DNA of 5,432 bases from Acidobacteriota bacterium (lineage in GTDB: Bacteria; Acidobacteriota; Vicinamibacteria; Vicinamibacterales; 2-12-FULL-66-21). The position numbers and the translations under genes are program-made. Below, piece by piece: positions 1-5,432 of the stretch. Numbering within the stretch: position 1 is the stretch's first letter; each line of letters begins with the position of its first letter. The stretch lies in assembly GCA_013362195.1 (NCBI GenBank), contig JABFWM010000333.1, positions 1-5,432 of the forward strand, written 5' to 3'. Below the pieces are notes generated by a model. The model was not told the DNA's origin. It saw nothing but the letters and a program-made list of their open reading frames with translations, and did no database searches.

Positions 1-809
1 ACGAAATGGCGGCGACGGGCTACGTCGGCACCGAACTCGGGCAGTGGGGCTTCATGCCGACGGAGCCCGCGGCGCTGCGCCAGGAACTGGCGCGCCGCCG
101 CCTGGCGCTCTCGGGCGCGTTCGTGCCCGTCGAATTGACGAACGAAGCGGACCACGCGCGCGGGAGCGAGGCGGCCGTGCGCGTCGCGCGCCTGCTGGCC
201 GACGCCGGCACCGCGCCGTATCTGGTGCTGTCCGACGCCACCGCGCACCACCCGGCGCGCACCAAGATCGCCGGCCGGGTGCAGCCGGAAGACGGGCTCG
301 ACGATCGCGCGTGGGACACCGTCGCCCGCGGCGCGGACCGCATCGCACGCGACGTGCTCGATCGGACCGGGCTGCGCACCGTCTTTCATCATCACTGTGC
401 GACCTTCGTCGAGACCCCGCGCGAGATCGACGAGCTGATGTCGCGCACCGATCCCTCGCTCGTCGGCTTGTGCCTCGACACCGGCCACTGCGCGTTCGGC
501 GGCGGCAATCCCGTCACCACGCTGGAGCGCTGGCGCGATCGCGTGTGGCACGTGCACCTGAAGGATTGCGAGCCCGACGTGAAGTTCCGCGCCGAACGCG
601 AGCGCTGGGACTACCAGGAGTCGGTCCGGCAGGGCGTGTTTTGCGAGCTGGGCCGCGGCATGGTGGATTTCCGTGCCGTGCTCGGTCGCCTCCAGTCGTC
701 GGGGTATCGCGGCTGGCTCGTCGTCGAGCAGGACGTGCTGCCATCGCTCGGTACGCCCAGGGAAAGCGCCGCACGCAACCGGGAATACCTGCGCTCGATC
801 GGCGTGTAG
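1..809 (+). CDS. Inosose dehydratase-like sugar phosphate isomerase/epimerase (IolE-like TIM barrel), 5'-partial
   Basis: This is a xylose-isomerase-like TIM-barrel protein of the AP-endonuclease-2 superfamily, closest in style to IolE. IolE removes water from 2-keto-myo-inositol in cytoplasmic inositol breakdown. Counting from the Met at base 6, 267 residues are visible. That Met is probably internal, because the frame is open to the window edge (Glu codon at 3-5), the text resembles the first strand of the barrel (GYVGTELGQWGFMP), and IolE proteins are usually about 300 residues. Roughly 20-30 residues should lie upstream. Likely metal ligands, by family analogy, are E136 (FVETP), D158 and H161 (CLDTGH), H184 (WHVHLKD) and E241 (VVEQD). 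The D-to-H spacing of 26 and the DxxH pattern match epimerases of this fold. Other family-like blocks are FHHHC at 127-131 and GVFCELGRG at 210-218. The gene ends at TAG 807-809, convergent with the efflux operon. The fold is secure. The exact substrate is inferred, and another keto-sugar or cyclitol is possible. Confidence 0.86.
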   Translation, partial: EMAATGYVGTELGQWGFMPTEPAALRQELARRRLALSGAFVPVELTNEADHARGSEAAVRVARLLADAGTAPYLVLSDATAHHPARTKIAGRVQPEDGLDDRAWDTVARGADRIARDVLDRTGLRTVFHHHCATFVETPREIDELMSRTDPSLVGLCLDTGHCAFGGGNPVTTLERWRDRVWHVHLKDCEPDVKFRAERERWDYQESVRQGVFCELGRGMVDFRAVLGRLQSSGYRGWLVVEQDVLPSLGTPRESAARNREYLRSIGV

Positions 810-818
810 CGGAGCCCC

Positions 819-847
819 TGCACTCACGAGGGACGGCCGTCAGTGCA
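819..847. terminator. Imperfect inverted repeat between convergent genes, possible bidirectional terminator
   Basis: The 56-base gap between the two convergent stop codons contains TGCACT at 819-824 and its complement AGTGCA at 842-847. The stem continues inwards past a C-C mismatch (825/841) with three more pairs (826-828 with 838-840), leaving a 9-base loop. Position and symmetry suit a shared terminator. There is no T-tract on either side, so a classic intrinsic terminator is not shown. An overlapping 10-base palindrome, GACGGCCGTC (832-841), offers a competing fold. Nothing else is visible in the gap. Confidence 0.3.
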
Positions 848-865
848 CCAGCGTTCGAACGAGAT

Positions 866-3800
866 CTACGCGCCGCGCAGCGCGCGATACGCGACCGGCA
901 CGAGGTACAGCGTCACGAACGTCGACAGCGAGAGCCCGCCGATCACCGCGAGGGCAAGCGGGCGCTGCAGCTCGGCGCCCGCGCCGAACCCGAGCGCGAG
1001 CGGCAGCAATCCGAACAGCGTGCACAGCGTCGTCATCAGGATCGGCCGCAGGCGCACGCGTCCCGCGATCTCGAGTGCGTCGTTGAATGGATGTCCGGCC
1101 GCGTGCAGGTGGTGCGCGTAATCGAGCAGCACGATCCCGTTCTTCACGACCAGCCCGACCAGCAGGATCAGGCCCATCGCCGACGAGACGTTGAGATCCG
1201 TGCCGGTGATGAGGAGCAGCGCGAAGGCGCCGGCGAGCGAGAGCGGCGCGGCGCCGAGAATCAGCAGCGCGGGGAGGAAGCTGCCGAACTGCACGACCAG
1301 GATGATGAAGACGAGCGCGGCGGCAATCGCGAACACCGTCAGCAGTTCGCGGAACGACTGGCGCTGCGACGCGTACTGCCCGCCCACTTCCGTCGTGTAG
1401 CCCACCGGCAGCTTCAGCTCCTGCAGCTTCGTCTGCACGTCCTGGACGGCGCTGCCGAGATCGCGGTCCTCCAGGTGGGCGGTCACCAGCGCCATCTGTC
1501 GCAGGTTCTCGCGCTGGAGGATGATCTCTCCTGGCGTCGTGGTCGCGTGGGCGAGCGTTCCCAGTGGAACCGTCCGTCCGTCGCTCGCACGGACCGGCGT
1601 GGCTGCCATCTGCGCGGGATCGAACCGGTACGAGTCAGGGTAGCGGACGCGCACCGGGATCGCGCGATCGGTGAGCCGCAGTTGCGTCTGCACGTCGCCG
1701 AGCCAGGCATCCGACAGTTGCTCCGACACCTGTGTCAGCGTGAGGCCGAGGCGCCCGGCGGCGACGGGGTCGATCTCCCACGTCGACTCGGGATTGCCGC
1801 GCTGCACGCCGACGATGTCGACGACGCCCTGGGTGCCCTGGAGGGTCTTCTCGACCTGCTCCGAGATCTTCGACAGCGTGTCGGGGTCGTCGCCGAACAC
1901 CTTTACTTCAATCGGCGTCGGCGCGCCTTCGAGATCGCCAATCATGTCCTGGAGCAGCTGGATGAATTCGATCTCGACGCCCGGCGCCGCCTCCGTCAGC
2001 CGGTCGCGCAGAGCCGTGATGACCTCGTCGGACGATCGCCGCGCCGGCCGCGGCTTCAGGCGGACGAGGATGTCGCCGCCGTTCTGCTGGGTCGCGAAGA
2101 GCCCGAGTTCCGATCCGGTCCGCCGCGTGAACGCCGCGACGTCCGGCGTGTGCTGCAGCACGTCTTCCATCCGCCGCAGCACGCGGTCGGTCTCCTCGAG
2201 CGCGCTTCCCGGCGGCGTCCTGTAGTCGATGACGAAGCCGCCCTCGTCCGCTTCGGGAAGAAATCCGGTTCCCATCGCATGGAACAGCAGCGCTCCCGCG
2301 ATGGCGAGCACGAGCGCGACGACGAGGCCGGCGAGCGGCCGACGAAGCGTCACATCGAGGCCGCGCGAGTAGGCGCGCTCCAGACGTCCGCCGCTGTGGT
2401 GCAGCGGCACCGCCGTCTTCTCGCGGCGCCGGGCGGCGATGCGTGCCAGCAGCGGAATGAGGGTCAGCGCCTGCACCAGCGAGATCAGCACCGCGGCCGC
2501 GAGCGTGATCGACAGCGCGCGGAAGAACTGCCCGACGACTCCGGAGAGCATGCCGAGCGGCACGAACACGACCACCGTCGTCAGCGTCGATCCGACGACG
2601 GGCGCGACGAGCTCGTGCATCGCGCGCGCGACCGAGAGGTTCGGCGGTTCGCCCGAGTCGAGATGGCGGTAGATCCCTTCGACCACGACGACCGCATCGT
2701 CGATGACCAGGCCGATCGCGACGGCGAGGCCGCCCATCGACATCAGGTTGATCGTCTGGCCCAGCCACCGCATCACGAGGAACGTCGTCATCACGGTGAG
2801 CGGCAGCGTGATCGACGCGACCAGGGTGAGGCGCCAGTCGCGGAGGAACACGAGCAGGACGATGACGGCGAGCGCGGCGCCAATCAGGATCGCGTCGCGC
2901 ACGTTGGCAATCGCGGTCGAGACGAACTCTGCGAGGTCGTAGGTCTTGAGCAGCCGCAGTCCGGCGGGCAGCGATTTCACCAGGTCCGCGAGCGCCCGCT
3001 CGACGCCGGCGCGCACCTCGAGAATGTTGGCGCCGATCTGCTGCGAGACGTTGATGTTCGCGGCGACGCGGCCGCCGCCGCTGATGAGCATCGTGCGATC
3101 GGGCGCCCCGTTCTGCACGGTCGCGATGTCGGCCACGCGGATCGTCGACCCGCCCTTCACCACGACCGGCGTCGGCGGAATGTCGTTGATCGACTTCCAG
3201 AGTCCTGACGCGAGCACGAGATGCTGCAGTCCCCCGGCGGTGTAGCGGCCGACGGGCTGCAGCTGGTTGGAACCCTTCAGCGCGTCGGCGACGTCGCCAA
3301 TCGTGAGGCCTGCCGCCGTCAGCTTCGCGGGATCGGCGATCACTTCGATCTCGCGGGTGTCGCTGGAGAGCACTTCGACGTTGCCGACACCGGCGACGCG
3401 CGAGATGGCCGGCCGCATCACGTAGAACGCGTAGTCGTACAGCTCGGCCGCGGTGAGTCCCCCCGACAGGTTGATGCTGACGAATGGAAATGCCGAGGGC
3501 GTGAGCCGGTCGAGCACGAGGTCGAGATCGGCCGGCAGATCGCCGCGAATCTCGGCCACTTTGCCTTGCGCCTGCTGCAGCGCTACGACCATGTCGGTCG
3601 ATGGATCGAACTGCGCCGAGATCTCCGTCGCGCCGCGGAACGTCGTCGACCGCACCCGCCGCACGCCGGGGACTTCCATCAGCGTCTGCTCGATCGGACG
3701 CGAAACGGTCAGCATCATCGTCCGCGCCGGCAGCGTGCCGCTGTGGCCGATGGCGACGATGCGGGGAAAGACGAGCGGCGGGTAGATGTCGCTTGGCAGC

Positions 3801-3892
3801 GAGAAGGCCGCCACGAGACCGGCCGCGGCGAGCAGCACGGTGATCGCGACGATGGCGCGGCCGAAGCGCTCGACGAAGCCTGCGAGGGTCAT
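866..3892 (-). CDS. RND-family efflux transporter permease subunit (inner-membrane pump)
   Basis: This is a complete 1008-residue RND permease, the proton-driven inner-membrane engine of a tripartite efflux pump. The architecture is the standard duplicated one: TM1 (about 12-30), a first periplasmic porter loop (about 31-330), TM2-TM6 (about 333-486), TM7 (about 517-537), a second porter loop (about 540-848), and TM8-TM12 (about 850-1003). The TM4 motif GLVIDDAVVVVEG carries the Asp pair D398/D399. TM10 has VGLVVKNGIVLLD with K917, and RVRLRPILMTT supplies R947. These correspond to AcrB D407/D408, K940 and R971, so the proton relay looks intact. The second porter loop (GFLPEADEGG, LQDMIGDLEG, PIEVKVFGDD) is more like the CusA/CzcA branch. 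The ATG overlaps the adaptor's stop codon (ATGA, 3889-3892) and no Shine-Dalgarno sequence precedes it, which suggests translational coupling. It ends at TAG (866-868). Length is near the usual 1020-1050. Substrate unknown: the Asp pair favours an organic compound over a metal ion. Confidence 0.95.
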   Translation of the reverse strand: MTLAGFVERFGRAIVAITVLLAAAGLVAAFSLPSDIYPPLVFPRIVAIGHSGTLPARTMMLTVSRPIEQTLMEVPGVRRVRSTTFRGATEISAQFDPSTDMVVALQQAQGKVAEIRGDLPADLDLVLDRLTPSAFPFVSINLSGGLTAAELYDYAFYVMRPAISRVAGVGNVEVLSSDTREIEVIADPAKLTAAGLTIGDVADALKGSNQLQPVGRYTAGGLQHLVLASGLWKSINDIPPTPVVVKGGSTIRVADIATVQNGAPDRTMLISGGGRVAANINVSQQIGANILEVRAGVERALADLVKSLPAGLRLLKTYDLAEFVSTAIANVRDAILIGAALAVIVLLVFLRDWRLTLVASITLPLTVMTTFLVMRWLGQTINLMSMGGLAVAIGLVIDDAVVVVEGIYRHLDSGEPPNLSVARAMHELVAPVVGSTLTTVVVFVPLGMLSGVVGQFFRALSITLAAAVLISLVQALTLIPLLARIAARRREKTAVPLHHSGGRLERAYSRGLDVTLRRPLAGLVVALVLAIAGALLFHAMGTGFLPEADEGGFVIDYRTPPGSALEETDRVLRRMEDVLQHTPDVAAFTRRTGSELGLFATQQNGGDILVRLKPRPARRSSDEVITALRDRLTEAAPGVEIEFIQLLQDMIGDLEGAPTPIEVKVFGDDPDTLSKISEQVEKTLQGTQGVVDIVGVQRGNPESTWEIDPVAAGRLGLTLTQVSEQLSDAWLGDVQTQLRLTDRAIPVRVRYPDSYRFDPAQMAATPVRASDGRTVPLGTLAHATTTPGEIILQRENLRQMALVTAHLEDRDLGSAVQDVQTKLQELKLPVGYTTEVGGQYASQRQSFRELLTVFAIAAALVFIILVVQFGSFLPALLILGAAPLSLAGAFALLLITGTDLNVSSAMGLILLVGLVVKNGIVLLDYAHHLHAAGHPFNDALEIAGRVRLRPILMTTLCTLFGLLPLALGFGAGAELQRPLALAVIGGLSLSTFVTLYLVPVAYRALRGA

Positions 3893-5025
3893 GATGCGAT
3901 CGTGATGGCGGCGCCGTCAGGGAGTCCCTGGTGCCCCTGCACGATCACGGCTTCGCCCGCCTTCAGTCCGCTCGTGACTTCCGACAGCCGGGGCGCCGTC
4001 AGGCCGATCGCCACCTTGCGTTTGTGGGCCTTGTTGTCGGACCCGGCCACCATCACGAAGGTCTCCTCGTTCTCGTGCAGCAGCGCGTCGGAGGGAACGG
4101 CGACCGCGTCCGGATGCTGCTCGGCGACGATCTCCACGCGCACCGGTGTGCCGACGGCCAGGCGCGTTGCGCTGTCGAACCCGACCCGCACGGCCGCGGC
4201 GACGCCCGATGGATCGACGACGGCCGGACGCGACAGCACCTTGCCGGGTTCCGGCCGGCTGCTGGCCGGCAGCAGGATTCGCGCGGGCCGCCCGATTTCG
4301 ACGCGCGGCACGTCGGCGACGGGCACCGACGCGACGACCTGCAGGCGCGTCGGATCGATCACGCGCAGGATCACGTCGGCCGCGCTCGCCTCGACCATGT
4401 CGCCCGGATTGTGCGCGCGTCGGGCCACGATGCCGGCGAACGTCGCGCGCACGATCGTCCGCGAGGCGAGCACCTGGGCGTTGCGGCCGGCGCTCTCGGC
4501 CTGCCCGAGCACTGCGCGCGCTTCCGTGAGCTCGCGGCGCGCATCCTCGAGCTCCTTCTGCGCGGCCACGCCGTGTTCGACCAGCGTCGTCAACCGGGTG
4601 ACGTTCGCCTGCGCGTTGTCGACGCGCGCCTTCGCGGTCTCCATCTCGGCGCGCCGGGTCGCGACGTCCGTGGCAATCGACGGGATCTCGAATCGCACCA
4701 GCAGGTCGCCCGGCCTGACGCGATCGCCTTCCGCCTTCGGGAGCTCGACGATGCGTGCGGGTTCGGGGGCGGTGATCGTGAGATCCGCGCCGGGTGCGGG
4801 GGCCACGACGCCACTCGCGGACACGACCCCTTCGAACGTGGTCGTCGCGAGCGTGATGGTCTTGACCGGCGCGGCGGCGGTCGTCTCCATTTCCTCGACG
4901 GACTTGTGGTTGCATCCGGCGAGGACGATCAACGCGAGCAGCGCGTGCGGCACGCGCGCGGCGACGGCGTGAAGCGGCGCGATGCGCCGGCCGCGCGCGC
5001 GGCAAGGGGCGGCCGTGTCAGTCAT
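3889..5025 (-). CDS. RND efflux pump periplasmic adaptor (membrane fusion) lipoprotein
   Basis: This is a 378-residue HlyD/AcrA-type adaptor that bridges the RND permease and the outer-membrane channel. The N-terminus is Arg-rich, followed by a hydrophobic stretch and a lipobox LAGC (35-38), so a signal-peptidase-II-processed lipoprotein anchored at Cys38 is predicted; residue +2 is Asn. The order of domains is: first half of the lipoyl/barrel-sandwich domain (about 80-113, including EGDRVRPGDLLVRFE); an alpha-helical hairpin rich in Ala, Glu and Arg (about 114-187); second lipoyl half (about 188-222, ATFAGIVARRAHNPGDMVE); beta-barrel (about 223-303); and a membrane-proximal domain (about 304-378, VPSDALLHENEETFVMV). 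I chose the ATG at 5025 because it forms an ATGA overlap with the upstream TolC-family stop and precedes a plausible signal peptide. The open frame runs further upstream, but that part lies over the TolC gene and is low-complexity Arg-rich text. No His- or Met-rich metal-binding tail is seen. Confidence 0.94.
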   Translation of the reverse strand: MTDTAAPCRARGRRIAPLHAVAARVPHALLALIVLAGCNHKSVEEMETTAAAPVKTITLATTTFEGVVSASGVVAPAPGADLTITAPEPARIVELPKAEGDRVRPGDLLVRFEIPSIATDVATRRAEMETAKARVDNAQANVTRLTTLVEHGVAAQKELEDARRELTEARAVLGQAESAGRNAQVLASRTIVRATFAGIVARRAHNPGDMVEASAADVILRVIDPTRLQVVASVPVADVPRVEIGRPARILLPASSRPEPGKVLSRPAVVDPSGVAAAVRVGFDSATRLAVGTPVRVEIVAEQHPDAVAVPSDALLHENEETFVMVAGSDNKAHKRKVAIGLTAPRLSEVTSGLKAGEAVIVQGHQGLPDGAAITIAS

Positions 5026-5432
5026 CGGAGCGGCGTCCCCATCGCCCGTTCGAGCTCGGCCAGCGCGAGTTGATAGTCGAGGCCGGCCTGCAGCGCGCGC
5101 TGTCGCACCTCGCGGGCCGCCTGCACGGTCTGCAGCAGCGCCGGCAAGCCGGTCTGCCCCGCCTGATACGACTCCTGTGCCATCTGTTCCACTTGCAGCG
5201 ATGCCGGAAGAATGTCCGTTCGATAGCGCTCGACGGCCTGTCGTGCGCCGGTCGCGCGCGCGACCGCGGCGGAGACGGCGCCGCGGATCTGCTGCGCGCG
5301 TGCCTCGCGGTCGGCAATGGCGCGGTTCAGCGTCGCCTCCGCGACTGCCACATCGGCGCGTCCGGTCGTGAACAGCGGCAGCGCGATCGCCAGGCCGGCC
5401 CGCCATCCGTAGGTGAATTCGGGTTCGGCATC
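5022..5432 (-). CDS. TolC-family outer membrane efflux protein, C-terminal part (5'-partial)
   Basis: This is the last 136 residues of an outer-membrane factor, the exit duct of the tripartite pump. The frame is open to the right edge of the window, so the N-terminal two thirds is missing; whole proteins are usually 400-480 residues. The visible part starts DAEPEFTYGWRAGLAIALPL. It contains the family's typical GLAIALPLFTTGRAD turn, a beta-strand leading into the second-repeat coiled helix, with LPLF followed by a Gly-Arg. A long Ala/Arg/Glu-rich helix follows (VAVAEATLNRAIADREARAQ, then AVSAAVARATGARQAVERY), then the YQAGQTGLPALLQTVQAARE loop and helix seen in CusC/CzcC/OprM-type proteins, and finally the terminal ALAELERAMGTPLR. 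The GTG at 5351-5349 is an internal Val codon, not a start. The stop TGA (5024-5022) overlaps the adaptor ATG by 4 bases. Signal peptide and any lipobox lie outside the window, so its anchoring cannot be judged. Confidence 0.92.
   Translation of the reverse strand, partial: DAEPEFTYGWRAGLAIALPLFTTGRADVAVAEATLNRAIADREARAQQIRGAVSAAVARATGARQAVERYRTDILPASLQVEQMAQESYQAGQTGLPALLQTVQAAREVRQRALQAGLDYQLALAELERAMGTPLR
5036..5040 (-). promoter_or_regulatory. Weak Shine-Dalgarno-like GGGGA before the adaptor gene
   Basis: Read on the minus strand, GGGGA lies 10 bases before the adaptor ATG and inside the last codons of the TolC-family gene. It is a partial, rather distant match to a Shine-Dalgarno sequence. 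It mildly supports the start at 5025. In GC-rich DNA such a G-run may be chance, and re-initiation through the ATGA overlap could be enough by itself. Confidence 0.3.

Noticed and set aside
535..542. GCGATCGC octamer, also present at 5383-5390, similar to the HIP1 repeat of cyanobacteria.
   Set aside because: Only these two copies were noted, each inside coding sequence, which is unremarkable in DNA this rich in G and C.
44..3208. A 1054-residue open frame on the plus strand, crossing the isomerase gene and most of the permease gene antisense.
   Set aside because: The translation is low-complexity Arg/Ala/Asp/Glu/Gln/His text with no recognisable domain. It spans a gap between two real genes and lies opposite a complete RND gene with all its motifs. 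Stop-free shadow frames of this size are expected in very GC-rich coding DNA.
3221..4972. A 583-residue plus-strand open frame opposite the adaptor gene and the 5' end of the permease gene.
   Set aside because: It is composition-driven shadow text (Arg, Ser, Thr, Ala rich) without domain signatures, antisense to well-supported genes.
4975..5025. Possible twin-arginine signal at the adaptor N-terminus (GRRIAPL).
   Set aside because: The pattern lacks the usual S/T-R-R-x-F-L-K context, and the lipobox after the hydrophobic core fits Sec-dependent lipoprotein export.
5026..5406. N-terminal extension of the adaptor reading frame upstream of residue 1.
   Set aside because: It overlaps the convincing TolC-family sequence in another frame and is Arg/Gly-rich noise. 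The signal peptide and lipobox begin only after the ATG at 5025.

Overview
This window comes from a very GC-rich, Gram-negative genome. The base composition (G+C around two thirds or more, judged by eye), the strong G/C bias at third codon positions and the lipoprotein/outer-membrane components of the pump all point that way. The protein style would fit an Acidobacteriota-like or proteobacterial soil organism, but this is only an inference; nothing in the window fixes the taxonomy.

Layout. Positions 1-809 (+) hold the C-terminal bulk of an inosose-dehydratase-like sugar isomerase/epimerase with a TIM-barrel fold. Its N-terminus lies before the window. Positions 810-865 are a 56-base gap between convergent genes and contain an imperfect inverted repeat that could act as a terminator. 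Positions 866-5432 (-) are one tightly packed operon fragment. Read in the direction of transcription it runs: the C-terminal part of a TolC-family outer-membrane factor (5432-5022, cut by the window edge), a periplasmic adaptor lipoprotein (5025-3889), and a complete RND inner-membrane transporter of 1008 residues (3892-866). Both junctions are 4-base ATGA overlaps, so the three parts of the pump are probably translationally coupled.

Together the three minus-strand genes encode a complete tripartite efflux system: proton-driven RND permease, lipid-anchored membrane-fusion adaptor and outer-membrane channel. The permease has the Asp-Asp pair in TM4 and the Lys and Arg in TM10/TM11 that form the proton relay in AcrB-like drug/hydrophobe exporters. 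Its porter domain, however, reads more like the CusA/CzcA side of the superfamily, so the substrate cannot be named. The isomerase gene converges on the operon and is functionally separate.

No mobile element, CRISPR array, RNA gene or clear promoter is visible. The pump promoter and any regulator would lie beyond the right edge. The region looks like ordinary chromosomal metabolism and efflux, and I do not see a convincing new system in it.
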